Below are positions 32,495 to 44,295 of a DNA stretch of 64,000 bases, one piece after another. Position 1 is the stretch's first letter, and every line of letters begins with the position of its first letter. The notes beneath the pieces were generated by a model. The model did no database searches, was not told where the DNA came from, and saw only the letters and a list, made by a program, of their open reading frames with translations. The position numbers and the translations under genes were made by a program. This DNA is from Medicago truncatula (Eukaryota > Streptophyta > Magnoliopsida > Fabales > Fabaceae): the NCBI RefSeq assembly GCF_003473485.1, contig NC_053043.1:14146001-14210000 (forward strand). Reading direction: 5' to 3'.

Positions 32495-35394
32495 TACCAA
32501 TTATTACAAAAAGGAACAATGGTTATGATTGTAAGCAATTATTATTTACTTTACCTTTAATATTTACAAAATAGCTACTTAGAATTATTTCTAATTTACC
32601 TATTTTTTAATTCACTTCAAATCTAGTACATGGCATTTGTGGCGATCATGCAACAGCTTTGACTGTGAGCTGGGGCAGAGCATGTTACATCAGATAGCAA
32701 ACCTCGTAATATCAAGGTTTTATTTTGAGTTTTGCCTATTCAAATTAACCTTGTCTATTAAACGTTTGGACGTCATTAATCAATTTCCAGTGGATACATA
32801 AAATTGTAGTAGCCAACTCTAAAGATGGATGTCTGTAAAAATTTGGGCAACATCTGAAATTGAAATGCAGTGTTTTGACAAAATAACACAGTTCCTTTTT
32901 GCCTTTGTTGTGAGTTTGTAAAAGTCACACGAAAACAAGTTGACTGACATGTTTTATTCATCGAGTACATTTCGGTAGAAGGTATATGATTTTGCAATGC
33001 TTTGTCGAGTTACTAATTAATTGGAAAAGAGAAAAACCATTACCATTGGGAAGTGGTGAGAGTTGAGTTTCTCGTCTTAGCCTCTTAGGTTTAATAAGTT
33101 TTGTAAATTGAAAACACGAATAGAGCTGTTTCCTTCAAATGAGTCTATTTAGTTCAACTCACATTATTGTATTAATAACTTCTGGACACTTAGTTTTAGA
33201 TTAAAAAATGCAAAGAGGGATGTCCCCCTCAAATCACTTGCTTGTCAGGAGAAGTGAATGAGAAGATGATCAATCCTACTTGGGTTTAGTTTGGTTTGTT
33301 TTTTTGGATCTACAAGTTGGCGTTTGTTTGAAAAGAATGAAAAATTTGAAAGGTAATATAAAAATTGAGAAAGATGGAACGACCTGTATTGACATTGCAT
33401 AAAGTAATTAAGAAAATGAGTTTATCATCAAGTTTATTTTGGAACTAAAGTGTAAAAGCATCACTATAAGTTGCGAGATCCCAACCGAGCTGGCACCTCC
33501 AGTCTAACATTCATTTCCAACACCCAAGAAAATATAGACCAAAACTAAGCAACGGTTATTTGAACTGATAATTGGAAGACCCAACATGTTTCTGCCGTAG
33601 GACTCAGAGAAAGAATGTCACCAAAAACTTCGTAATGCAAAGCCTAAAAGAAGTCATTTGATCAACATAATTATGCTCACTTTAAATATTATTGCTGACA
33701 AGAAAAATATCACTTCAATAAATGAATTCGATGATCAATTTAAGACTCAAGTTAGATTCTTATGAGTTTCAATTTGATAGATTTATTGTTTTAAGTTTAT
33801 ACTTGCTATGCAAGAAACACATAAAGATGAACATAAGTTATGTAAAAACATTACGTATAAAATGCAGAAAAGTAACAAACAACAAAAAGTAACTGAAAAT
33901 TGTATACTATAAACGTAAATGTGGTACATACTTCATTTGATCAACAACTAATGAGATGTTTATCATGTGTGAGCGGGTGTATAATATAATTTATTAGACA
34001 AGTTAACATAAGGGAAAGGAACTCCCTAAAATGGAGAAGGAATCCCTTATTTATAGCAAAAGAAAGGAATTACTCTCGATGTTTGCATGCATGTCACATG
34101 TCCTTTAACTAACTTGAAGCTTTTTATGCAAGTCTCTTTTAGTCTTTGATTTCTAACTTATGATGGTTTTCTTGACAAATTTGTAGTTGCATTAACTAAC
34201 TTTCCAAAAAAAAATTGTACGCATTTGAAGAGGCAGTTATTTTGAATGTAAAAGACCCTAGTCTTCGAATGTTTCGTGAATTAGGATCTTTCGAGTGTTG
34301 TACTTGTAATCTACGAGGATGTTCCTTCGAGTGCACATACAAGATTAAACTTCTAGATTCACTAAGAGTGTGTAATTTCGAGGCATTTCTCAAGCATTCT
34401 TTACTTATCCCTGCCAACTAATTTAAAACTAGAGTTTTAAATTTTACATATAACAATGAGTAACTCTAAAATGCATGGAGTTAGTTAGAAGTAATTAAAC
34501 AAGAAACTATCCTATGATTGCCAAAGGATTGTAACACCAATAAAGAGTTGGTTATACGTCATTATAGCTGATATTAATTAATTAACTTTTTTTGTTTGTA
34601 AACATTGAAATATGGTTGCACTGTCCATATGTTTTCATGTTTGTGTCTTTGGGACTCTGAATTCAATTCCAAAATACAATGTTGATTGAGAGTGGAGATC
34701 AGACATGATCAGAGGCAGGGGTTTGAAGTGTTCAATTGAACCATCTGAACTTGAAAACAAAAAAGAAGCAAATATAGTAATTTTATTAGTTGAGTTGAAA
34801 CTTGTAGACAATAATCATATGTTTTTGTTGACAATGTTTACAACAATATATTCTGGACAAGAAATATACCATGCCAAAGAGGAGGGGAATTATCATATTT
34901 AAAACGATTTCATTTTGGTCCCGTAAAGAGCAAGAAATTTAATTTATTTTCAACGAAACAACTTTTAATCTCATACAGTTATTTATTTTCTATTTCTTCT
35001 TCTTTTTTCATTGAACAATCAAAATCACATAGCTTCTACATACAGTACTTTTGTCTCAAGTTAATTTTAAATCCTAAAATAAAATAAAAATAATTCACCT
35101 TCTTGCTCTTTCTTCCTCCTTATTTTTGCTGATTGTATTGTATTTTTGAATTATTTTTATTTGTTTTGTTGGTTGTATTTTCTCAGTATTACAGTGTGTG
35201 TTTTTTGGGATTTTAGGCTGTATTTGTTTGACCATTGTGTTTTAAATTTGTCAGTATCATTATGTTTTGGACTAGTTGATAGCATTGTGTTTGGTCATGT
35301 TATGTATTTTGAAAGATAACTATACCATACTAGAAAGATAAGAAATTTTAATTCACAAATCAATTTTAACATGGACAAAAAAAATTGATTAAAG
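32495..35394. other. Long intergenic region, nothing recognised
   Basis: AT-rich. Open frames at 34196-34421 lie on both strands over the same bases and have no family features. No terminal repeats were recognised. Confidence 0.4.
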
Positions 35395-35533
35395 TCCATA
35401 AAATCTAGCTCAACTGACGATGTCAAAATTGTTAGATCAAACACCTTCATACATGTTCGAACTCAGAATCTTATAATATGTGAGTTTCAATGGTCTTTAC
35501 CACTTCATCTATAGACCCAAAAAAAAAAAAAAA
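35395..35533 (+). mobile_element. tRNA-derived SINE
   Basis: Plus strand: A-box-like TAGCTCAACTGACG near 35407, B-box-like GTTCGAACTCAGAATC near 35456, and an A-tail at 35518-35533. A different family from the SINE at 28.9 kb. Confidence 0.7.
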
Positions 35534-35816
35534 TTATAAACAATAAGAGCTCTTTGCGTGGGAGGAATATACATGCCAAGCTAGAAGTTACCAGGTATGA
35601 TGCCTATATTTAGGAAAGCACTAAAAGAATGCTCATTTCCTTCCACATTTTTCTCTTTTCTTTTCCCATTGGACTCTCTCTTTTCATGCCAAGACATCCA
35701 TCATGACCAATCTCCTCTCTTTCTAAGTACATATAATCATGACATAAAATATCAACCTCACTCGCACACCTAAAAGTGCTAGCCTAAACAAATTAAACTT
35801 CAACTAATGCCAAAAA
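35534..35816 (+). promoter_or_regulatory. Upstream region of the 3-ketoacyl-CoA synthase gene
   Basis: Pyrimidine-rich stretches near 35640-35730 precede the start. I see no certain TATA box. Confidence 0.3.
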
Positions 35817-37184
35817 ATGGAACTTAACTCTTTGTATTCCTCATTTGAAATGCTTGCAAAACTTATGAGCACTAATGTCTCATCTAACCATTTTTTTGCA
35901 GTGCTTTTGGTAGTAGGTTTAGCAACCCTTTTCTTTGCATGTAGAAGAAAAGTGCACATTTATTTGATTGATTTTAACTGCTTTTGCCCCCCAAGTTCAT
36001 ATAGACTACCTAAAGCCATGTTTGAAGAGAACAACTTTTTTGATGATATGGAACAAGAAGCTATTGATTTCCAAAGCAAAATCAGTGCAAAATCTGGATT
36101 CAGTGATGAAACATCCATTCCTCCATGTCTTGCTCAAATACCTAAAAGTAAAGCTCTAACCTTTGCACTTGAAGAAGCTGAGTTAATAATGTATTCAGCA
36201 ATAAAAGACCTTTTACAAAAAACCAAAATCAACCCAAAATCCATTGACATTGTAATTACTATTAGTAGCATCTTCTGTCCTACACCATCTCTTAGTTCCA
36301 TGGTGGTTAACAAATTCAAGATGAGAAGCAACATCATGAGCTTTCATCTATCAGGTATGGGATGCAGTGCTGGAATTATAGCTGTTGGTCTTGCAAAAGA
36401 CTTGTTGAGAGTTCATAGAAACTCATTGGCTTTAATAGTAAGCACAGAGACACTTAGTTTAAATTGGTACACAGGTAAAGTTCCATCTATGCTACTAACT
36501 AATTGTCTATTCAGAATGGGAGGATCAGCTATACTGATGTCAAGCAGGGTTCAAGATAAGCATAAGGCAAAGTATGAGCTAAAACATATTGCTAGAACAA
36601 TCAATGCATATGATGATCAATCTTATGCATGTGTATACCAGGATGTGGATCCAGATAACAAACTAGGTGTATCGATATCGAAGAACATAGTCAATGTTTG
36701 TGGAGATGTGTTGAAGAAAAATATTGCTTCATTGGGACCATTGGTTTTACCATGGAGGGAGCAATTCTTATATGTCGTTTCAATTATTTATCACAAACTT
36801 TGGAGTAGAAGAAGAAGAACAAGCATATATACTCCGAAATTCAATAGGGCTTTTGAGCATTTCTGCATACATTCAGGAGGAAGAGCTGTTATACAAGCCA
36901 TTGAGAAAAATTTGAAGCTAAGGAGAGAGGATGTTGAACCATCAAAAATGACTCTGTACAGATTTGGAAACACTTCATCTTCTTCAATTTGGTATGAGTT
37001 GTCATACATTGAAGCAAAAGGGAGGATGAAATGTGGAGATAGGGTGTGGCAAATTGCCTTTGGAAGTGGATTCAAGTGTAACAGTGCAGTGTGGAAATGT
37101 TTAGGTGACGTGAAGCCTGATACCACCACTGCGTGGAGAGACACTATTCACTCATACCCAGTAGATATTTTGGGAACAAACTGA
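35817..37184 (+). CDS. 3-ketoacyl-CoA synthase (fatty acid elongase condensing enzyme), 455 aa
   Basis: Catalyses the first, chain-length-setting step of very-long-chain fatty acid elongation in the ER, condensing acyl-CoA with malonyl-CoA; products feed waxes, suberin and sphingolipids. One membrane segment is visible at about residues 26-42 (FFAVLLVVGLATLFFAC). The catalytic triad is present: Cys183 in SGMGCSAGI, His352 in FCIHSGGRAV and Asn385 in YRFGNTSSSSIWYEL. Later blocks WQIAFGSGFKCNSAVWKC are intact. Intronless, as many KCS genes are. Oddities: family members usually show two N-terminal membrane segments and a Y-K-P-like motif after them, while here the region reads YLIDFNCFCPPSSYRLP; and the active-site neighbourhood reads NIMSFHLSG where N-I-x-S-x-N-L-G-G is usual. 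It is therefore a diverged member whose substrate range cannot be predicted. Confidence 0.93.
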   Translation: MELNSLYSSFEMLAKLMSTNVSSNHFFAVLLVVGLATLFFACRRKVHIYLIDFNCFCPPSSYRLPKAMFEENNFFDDMEQEAIDFQSKISAKSGFSDETSIPPCLAQIPKSKALTFALEEAELIMYSAIKDLLQKTKINPKSIDIVITISSIFCPTPSLSSMVVNKFKMRSNIMSFHLSGMGCSAGIIAVGLAKDLLRVHRNSLALIVSTETLSLNWYTGKVPSMLLTNCLFRMGGSAILMSSRVQDKHKAKYELKHIARTINAYDDQSYACVYQDVDPDNKLGVSISKNIVNVCGDVLKKNIASLGPLVLPWREQFLYVVSIIYHKLWSRRRRTSIYTPKFNRAFEHFCIHSGGRAVIQAIEKNLKLRREDVEPSKMTLYRFGNTSSSSIWYELSYIEAKGRMKCGDRVWQIAFGSGFKCNSAVWKCLGDVKPDTTTAWRDTIHSYPVDILGTN

Positions 37185-37613
37185 TACAAAGTATGAACAT
37201 TGTGTTGTGCTTGATCTTTGTTTGACTTTCATAAATGTGTACTAAAATATTGTAGCTCTGCATAAATGATTTAGATTGTAATATAATTATGGAGGTATTA
37301 TTTTTTGTTAAAAATATCATTTATAAATGATTTATTTTGTTAGATGTTGAAAAACAAAAATCAAAACTCATACAATGTATTCAAAAAAAAAAAAAAAAGG
37401 AATTCGGATTATATAATTCAAACGAAGATATTTTTGGAATTTAGTAGGGCGGATGAAAGGAGTGAGGGTGAAAAAAGAAATAGTAGTAAAAAAAAATGAC
37501 AATAGTAACTGATGATTACCCTAACAGTCAATCCCGTCTCCTCCGATTCTTATTCTGAAACCCCAAACCCTAACAGTCTCAACCAAACGCTAAACCCCCA
37601 TTCTCAAACAATC
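37185..37613. other. 3' flank of KCS and start of the duplicated block
   Basis: From about 37473 (AAAAGAAATAGTAGTAAAAA) the sequence recurs at about 41263, giving a duplication period of about 3.79 kb. Confidence 0.6.
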
Positions 37614-38598
37614 ATGGCTGATGAATTAATAGCTGATGATTTTCGTCTTGAAGATTACCAGTCGGTATGTCGAGACTTACCTAATGAGGATCGCCAATAT
37701 ATTGATTACTAGGGTCGACGGCTCGTTGTAAGAGTCACCTCCGATTCTGAAATTGTTAATCAATGGGTGAATGTAATACATAGATGTTGGACCTTGGACG
37801 GAATTTGCAGTTAACCCCAACACTCCAAACCGATTATCGGTGCGGTTTTCGGCTAGTAAACGGTCTGGAATTACAACTGCAGCTGCAGCTACCTTGACGT
37901 TATCGCACTGTTCACATATTCTGATATACGTGATTCCTAGTTTTGAGCCTATCCCTGAAGAACTCGATCGTCTATTACGTGACCATCGGATCAAGTTCTT
38001 GGGAATGATGACCGATTATCAACGAACCCTACTACGCAATTCAAGAGTTGTTGTTCGTTGTTCAGTGATATATCTGTTCAACGAACTCCCACATGAAGAT
38101 AGGACGGAATCCATGGAGTTTATTATCCGTAAGCATGATGATTTGTTGTATCGATTTCCTAACGGATTGATCGAGGTAGGTGATGTTGGAATGTCAGATG
38201 ACGATATTTTTACATCCTCTCTACTGACTTTGGCACTTGAAGATGTTTACGTGAGGTTGTTTTCTGTTCGCTATGTTTCTCTCACCAGTACGAAGGTTCA
38301 TGTACATTATGTTTAATACATTCTCCAGGCTGCGACTTTCGGTAGAGCGTCAGTTATATACATGTCTCGTCGAGCTACTGCGCAAAGCTGGTTGGAGGAT
38401 TAACTTGAGTTGCCGCCGGGTAAGAAGATGGACTTCGGTTCTTTTGTTGCAAAGAAGACCAACGATCTAAGGCCGGCCGACTCTTATTAGCTTATCAGTT
38501 GGTAACAGGGTCTTGATATATAGGTTGAGTGACCTTGCTTCAAATGATGCATCGAATTTGTGGTCTGTTCTGGATGGAGATAGACATGTTCTTCTATG
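37614..38598 (+). pseudogene. Decayed gene, Werner-like 3'-5' exonuclease-like, copy P1 (5' part)
   Basis: Begins MADELIADDFRLEDYQSVCR at the ATG at 37614. A TAG replaces a Trp codon (37710-37712; copy P2 has TGG), and a frameshift follows VTSDSEIVNQWV. The longest piece, 37840-38316, includes FEPIPEELDRLLRDHRIKFL. Out-of-phase pieces continue to WSVLDGDRHVLL at 38598. The order V-T-S-x-S-E-x-x-x-x-W, then I-P-E-x-L-x-x-x-L-x-D-x-x-x-x-x-L-G, resembles plant Werner-like DEDD exonucleases, but catalytic acids cannot be placed with confidence. At 38599 a probable LTR splits the gene; the frame resumes at 40690. Confidence 0.5.
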
Positions 38599-38784
38599 TG
38601 TAACGCCCTATTTTATTTATTTAATTATTTTATTGAGTTTAGAGTCCTTTAGAGTAATATTTTTAATTTATTGTGATGTGTGTTATTTTTGTGTTATATG
38701 TTGGTGTTTTTAGTAGCATATTATGTTATTTGGTGTAGAAATATTACATTATTTGGTGTAGAAATATTATGTTATTTGGTGTAG

Positions 38785-38786
<2 letters not shown>

Positions 38787-38832
<46 letters not shown>
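38787..38832. repeat. (AT)n microsatellite
   Basis: About 46 bp of alternating AT inside the probable LTR. Just before it, GTTATTTGGTGTAGAAATAT is repeated three times. The second LTR copy lacks the AT run. Confidence 0.95.
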
Positions 38833-38837
<5 letters not shown>

Positions 38838-39429
38838 TAGAATATTGAGGCTGAGGGGCGTAATAGGAATAAGGAAGAATGTGTTAGGTTTATAAAAAGA
38901 AAGGTTAGAAAGTCAGAATAGAGAAGACGTAGAAACTGCTTTTGGGAGAAAAAGGGAGAAAGTGAGAAGTTAGAGAAGAGAATAATCTTGTGAGAAGAGG
39001 AGCAATCTTGTAGAGTTCGATCATCTAATATAAGGTAAGGGTGGGACTAACCTTCTTTAATCATGAGTATGTAATCCTGAAAAAAGGTTTATCCTTATAC
39101 TTGTTAATAGATTTTGATGTTGTGGAATTAGGGTTTGAAACTAAAATTGATTGTAGAAAGAGTAGATAATCTGATGAACTAGGTTAATAATTGGTGTTCA
39201 GGTTGTGGAATAATCATAGGTAGTGTTTCCTATCAAATTTGAGATTTGGATTGGAGAAATTAAGGGTTTTTGCTGAAATCTGTGTTCTGCCCTGTTTCGT
39301 GTTCTTGCGTCTGTTTCATACGTTTCTGCTTTGAGTTGGTCTTTGATATAAACATGAAAGTTGTTGATAATTGTGTTATCTTTCCGGTAGTCTTGGTTTG
39401 ACATGAAAATCTTTTGTGGATAATTTATT

Positions 39430-39830
39430 ATGTTTCTACGAATATATATGATGAATTATTGTTGTTGAATATGATGTTGTTTATGATTGATGAATCATTA
39501 TATGAATACATATGTTGATGAATGTGATGTTATATGATGTTGTCCATGCTTGATGATTTATTATATGAATGTATATGTTGATGAATATGATATTATATGA
39601 TGTTCATGGTTGATGATTTATTATATGAATGTATATGTTCATGAATATGATGTTATATGATGTTGTTCATGCTTGATGAACTATTGTATGAATGTATATG
39701 ATGTGATGAATATGATGTTATATGTTGATGAATATGATGTTATATGATGTTGTTCATGCTTGATGAATTATTGTATGAATGTATATGATGTGATGAATAT
39801 GATGTTGTTCATGATTGATGAATTAACAAG
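39430..39830. repeat. Minisatellite, about 62-bp unit
   Basis: Imperfect copies of a unit containing GATGAATATGATGTTATATG and TTGATGAATTATTGTATGAA. The same array, longer, is at 43190-43970. Confidence 0.85.
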
Positions 39831-39889
39831 TCATAATGTGAAGTTGTTGTTGTGCATTGGTTGTGTCAACACATAATCATTTTAATCGA

Positions 39890-39970
39890 AGGGAGCTTGA
39901 TGCTCTGTTATTTAACCGAAGAGGGCTTGATGCTCTGTTGATTTTAAACGAAGAGAGCTTGATGCTCTGA
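39890..39970. repeat. Hairpin-bearing short tandem repeat (3 copies)
   Basis: Three copies of a roughly 33-bp unit around GAAGAGAGCTTGATGCTCTG. Each core, AGAGC-TTGAT-GCTCT, can fold as a 5-bp stem. Four copies occur at 44035-44150. Confidence 0.85.
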
Positions 39971-40689
39971 TGGTACCACATACATATTGCATTTGATGAG
40001 TTGTTGTTGTTGCGTTGTTGAGTAAAGTTAATTGATGATTTATAGTTGAAATCATGTGAAGCATTGTTGATGATGATTTGAATGATGATGATTAATTTAT
40101 CTTGACGATGAGAGTAATGAAGTATAATTATGATGTTGATTTGCCGTTGTTTTGCGTTGGTGAATTCTCTTACTTAAAATATTGTTTATTAGTATTGTTA
40201 ATGATGAATTGATGCTATTTTATGTTGTTGAATTCTCTCACATGAGTTATTGTGTATTAGTATTTTTATGATGAATTGATGTTGTTATGTGTTGTTAAAT
40301 TCTTTTAATGAATTATACACTTATTATTATTGAATATGAAATCTCACCCCTTCTGTTTGAATGTTGCCTCTACGTGGGTAACGTGCAGATAACCAGGAGT
40401 AACCGCTGATGTGAGTTGATTCCTTGTGTCGTATGAATTTATTGTTGGACCATTTTAATGGATTTTAATTACGTTGTTTATGTTGAGGCCTTGATGCCAA
40501 CTTGTTGAAAGAATAAATATTTTCCGCTGCGACGTTGTTGAAGTTTATTGAAAGCAGATGTTTTAATAAATAGTGATTTTTAACTCTATTGTATTAAATG
40601 TTATTTTTGAAGAAAGAATGTGACATCCTGTTGTGGTGAAACTCTAATTATTTTGCATTATTTACATGTTGGGAAAACGAGGTGTTACA

Positions 40690-40800
40690 CTTGGTTTGCA
40701 TTCAAACTTCGACCAAGTAGCCTTCGGCTGGTCAGGTCGTCCAGTTTACTGCGCTTTCGTGAGAGTGTCTTACATAAGACGAGAATAGCATGGAGTTAGA
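40690..40800 (+). pseudogene. Copy P1, 3' part beyond the LTR
   Basis: The open stretch reads LHSNFDQVAFGWSGRPVYCA and then FVRVSYIRRE before a TAG. This continuation shows that the 2.1-kb element interrupted a longer coding sequence. Similarity fades by about 40950. Confidence 0.5.
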
Positions 40801-41468
40801 AGATCTATTTTATAGCAAGTTTGGAATTTCTTGTGAGTTTGAGAAAACTGTTGATCATCGCTGGGGTGATGATGATTTGGAGGAAAATCATATAGTAACG
40901 GCTGCCGTGATACCTATATTTACGATGCAGCTGCAAGAATCATCACTTAGGCCTGGAATGGTTTGAAATTGCTCAAAAACAACAATGCAATAGGATTCAA
41001 AAAACTTACTTGTTTTTGTGATTGAAATTGGCTTGGAATGGCTAGAAATTGCACCTTGGATATCAAAAAACGTAATAATAGAGTTTTGGAAACTCTTATG
41101 TCTGTTATGTTCTTATAAAAAAAATTGGCAGTATACTCCCGAGGTTTTCCACGGCAGTTAACTGCAGACGGTTTTTGAATTCCTTGGCAGTTAACTGCAA
41201 TAGCGTATTTTACTTGTGTGCCTGAGCCTTATGTAATATGTCAACAGCAATTTTCGCGAAAAAAGAAATAGTAGTAAAAAAAAATGACAATAGTAAAAAG
41301 AATGTTACTTTTAACTTAGACTCTACAGTATTAACCCACCCATGTTGTTCTCACTCACTCCAAATGCTGCTAAACCCTAGCAGTCAATCCTGTCTCCTCC
41401 GATTCTTATTTTGAAACCCCAAACCCTAAGAGTCCCAATCAAACATTAAACACCCATTCTCAAACAAT
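40801..41468. other. Decayed 3' flank of P1 and junction of the tandem duplication
   Basis: Short repeats of TTGGAATGG-type and GGCAGTTAACTGCA-type motifs occur at 40960-41200. The duplicated block restarts near 41263. Confidence 0.4.
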
Positions 41469-42440
41469 CATGGCTGATGATTTACGTCCTGAAGATTACC
41501 AGTCAATATGTCGAGACTTACCTAATGAGGATCGCCACTATAATGATTACTGGGGTCGACGGCTCGTTGTAAGAGTCACCTCCGATTCGGAAATTGTTAA
41601 TCAATGGGTGAACATGCAATACACAGATGTTGGACCTTAGACGGAATTTGCAGTTAACCCCAGCACTCCAACCTATTATCGGTGGGGTTTTCGGCTAGTA
41701 AACGGTCTGGAAATGCAGCTGCAGCTGCAGCTACATTGAAGTTATTGCATTATTCACGTATTCTGATATACGTGATTTCTAGTTTTGAGCCTATCCCTGA
41801 AGAACTCGATCGTCTATTACGTGACCATCGGATCAAGTTCTTGGGAATGATGACCGATTATCAACGAACCCTACTGCGCAATTCAAGAGTTGTTGTTCGC
41901 TGTTCAGTGATAGATCTGTTCAACGAACTCCCACATGAAGATAGGACGGAATCAATGGAGTTTATTTTCCATAAGCATGCTGATTTGTTGTATCGATTTC
42001 CTAACGGATTGATCGAGGTAGGTGATGTTGGAATGTCAGATGATGATGTTTTTACATCCTCTCTACTGACTTCGGCACTTGAAGATGTTTACGTGAGGTT
42101 GTTTTCTGGTCGCTATGTTTCTCTCACCAGCACGAAGGTTCATGAACATTATGTTCAATACATTCTCTAGGCTGTGACTTTCGGTAGAGCGTCAGTTATA
42201 TACACGTCTCGTCGAGCTACTGCGCAAAGCTGATTGAAGGATTACCTTGAGTTGCCGCCGGGATAGAAGATGGAATTCGGTTCTTTTGTTGCAAAGAAGA
42301 CCAACGATCTAAGGCCGACCGACTCTTATTAGCTTATCAGCTGGTAACAGGGTCTTGATATATAGGTTGAGTGACTTTGTTTCAAATGATGCACCGATTT
42401 TGTGGTCTGTTCTGGATGGAGATAGACATGTTCTGTTTGG
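41469..42440 (+). pseudogene. Decayed Werner-like exonuclease-like gene, copy P2
   Basis: Tandem duplicate of P1. It starts MADDLRPEDYQSICRDLPNE and reads farther in frame (YWGRRLVVRVTSDSEIVNQW) to a TAG at 41637-41639 where P1 has TGG. It shifts frame at RWGFRLVN, then continues as a 162-aa frame at 41682-42170 (HYSRILIYVISSFEP; LFNELPHEDRTESMEFIFH; FPNGLIEVGDVGMSDDDVFT). P1 and P2 carry different stops, so each has decayed on its own since the duplication. The right edge is the second LTR. Confidence 0.5.
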
Positions 42441-43189
42441 TGTAATGCCCTATTTTATTTATTTAATTATTTTATTGAGTTTAGAGTCCATTAAAGTAAT
42501 TTATTTAATTTATTGTGATGTGTGTTATTTTCGTGTTATATGTTGGTGTTTTTAGTAGCATATTATATTATATTATATTATGTTATTTGGTGTAGAAATA
42601 TTATGAGTAAGGAAGAATGTGTTAGGTTTATAAAAAGAAAGGTTAGAAAGTCAAAATAGAGAATACGTAGAAACTGCTTTTGGGAGAAAAAGGGAGAAAG
42701 TGGGAAGTCAGTGAAAAGAAGAATCTTGTGAGAAGTGAAGCAATCTTATAAAATCCGATCATCTAATTTAAGGTAAGGGTGGGACTAACCTTCTTTAATC
42801 ATGAGTATGTAATCCTGAAAAAAGATTTATCCTTATACTTGTTAATAGGTTTTGATGTTGTGGAATTAGGGTTTGAAACTAAAATTGATTGTAGAAAGGG
42901 TAGATAATCCGATGAACTAGTTTAATAATTGGTGTTCAGGTTGTGGAATAATCATAGGTAGAGTTTCCTATCAAATTTGGAATTTGGGTTGGAGAATTTA
43001 AGGGTTTTTGCTGGCATCTGTGTTCTGCTTTGTTTCGTGTTCTTGCGTCTATTTCATACGTTTCTGCTTTGAGTTGGTCTTTGGTATAAACATGAAAGTT
43101 GTTGATAATTGTGTTATCTTTCCAGTAGTCTTGGTTTGACATGAAAATCTTTTGTGGATAATTTATTATGTTTCTACGAAGATGTATGA

Positions 43190-43970
43190 TGAATTATTGT
43201 TGTTGAATATGTTGTTTATGATTGATGAATCATTATATGAATACATATGTTGATGAATGTGATGTTATATGATATTGTCCATGCTTGATGATTTATTATA
43301 TGCATGTATTTGTTGATGAATATGATGTTATATGATGTTGATGTTGCTCATGCTTGATGATTTATTATATGAATGTATATGTTTATAAATATGATGTTAT
43401 ATGATGTTGTTCATGCTTGATGAATTATTGTATGAATGTATATGATGTGATGAATATGATGTTATATGATGTTGTTCATGGTTGATGATTTATTATATGA
43501 ATGTATATGTTGATGAATATGATGTTATATGATGTTGTTTATACTTGATGAATTATTGTATGAATGTATATGTTGATGAATATGATGTTGTTTATACTTG
43601 ATGAATTATTGTATGAATGTATATGTTGATGAATGCTTGATGATTTATTATATGAATGTATATGTTTATAAATATGATGTTATATGATGTTGTTCATAAT
43701 TGATGAATTATTGTATGAATGTAAATGATGTGATGAATATGATGTTATATGATGTTGTTCATGGTTGATGAATTATTATATGAATGTATATGTTGATGAA
43801 TGTATATGTTGATGAATATGATGTTACATGATGTTGTTCATGCTTGATGATTTATTATATAAATGTATATGTTGATGAATATGATGTTATATGATGTTCT
43901 TCATTCTTGATGAATTATTATATGAATATATATGATGTGGTGAATATGATGTTCATGATTGATGAATTAA
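43190..43970. repeat. Minisatellite, about 62-bp unit, expanded copy
   Basis: The same unit as 39430-39830 but roughly twice as long, showing unequal expansion since the tandem duplication. Confidence 0.85.
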
Positions 43971-44034
43971 GATGTCATAATGCGAAGTCGTCGTTGTTGT
44001 TGTGCATTGGTTGTGTCAACACATAATCATTTTA

Positions 44035-44150
44035 ATCGAAGGGAGCTTGATGCTCTGTTATTTAACCGAAGAGAGCTTGATGCTCTGTTGATTTTAAACA
44101 AAGAGGGCTTGATGCTCTAGTTATTTTAAACGAAGAGAGCTTGATGCTCT
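44035..44150. repeat. Hairpin-bearing short tandem repeat (4 copies)
   Basis: Four copies of the unit around GAGCTTGATGCTC, against three in the first LTR. The 93-codon minus-strand frame at 44062-44343 is an artefact of this array. Confidence 0.85.
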
Positions 44151-44295
44151 GATGGTACCACATACATATTGCATTTGATGAGTTGTTGTTGCGTTGTTGA
44201 GGAAAGTTAATTGATGATTTATAGTTGGAATTATGTGAAGCATTGTTGATGATGAGTTGAATGATGATGATTAATTTATCTTGACGATGAGAATA

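Larger units (their letters stand above)
38599..40689. mobile_element. Probable solo LTR splitting copy P1
   Basis: Begins TGTAACGCCCTATTTTATTT and ends AGGTGTTACA, the TGTAAC...GTTACA termini common to plant LTR retrotransposons. 2091 bp with no coding region. It contains an AT microsatellite, a roughly 62-bp minisatellite and a GAGC-TTGAT-GCTC repeat. Gene sequence continues on both sides (WSVLDGDRHVLL | LHSNFDQVAFGWSGRPVYCA). Flanking bases CTATG and CTTGG do not match perfectly as a target duplication, although CTTGG fits TTTGG at the left edge of the second copy. Confidence 0.6.
42441..44295. mobile_element. Second copy of the LTR, truncated at its right end
   Basis: Begins TGTAATGCCCTATTTTATTT at the same point of the gene as the first LTR, so it was duplicated with the gene rather than inserted again. 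It ends near 44295 in the middle of the first LTR's sequence (equivalent to about 40110), lacking about 580 bp including the GTTACA end. Exonuclease-like sequence follows directly. Confidence 0.65.

Noticed and set aside
33469-33520. SINE-like head (AACCGAGCTGGCACC)
   Set aside because: No second box and no A-tail recognised.
34196-34421. Overlapping open frames on both strands
   Set aside because: Complementary frames of the same bases without family features; probably chance.
36791-37144. 117-codon minus-strand frame
   Set aside because: Antisense shadow of the KCS gene, which has its catalytic His and Asn in the sense frame here.
39890-44150. CRISPR-like regularly spaced repeats
   Set aside because: Units are directly tandem without unique spacers, in a plant LTR; minisatellite.
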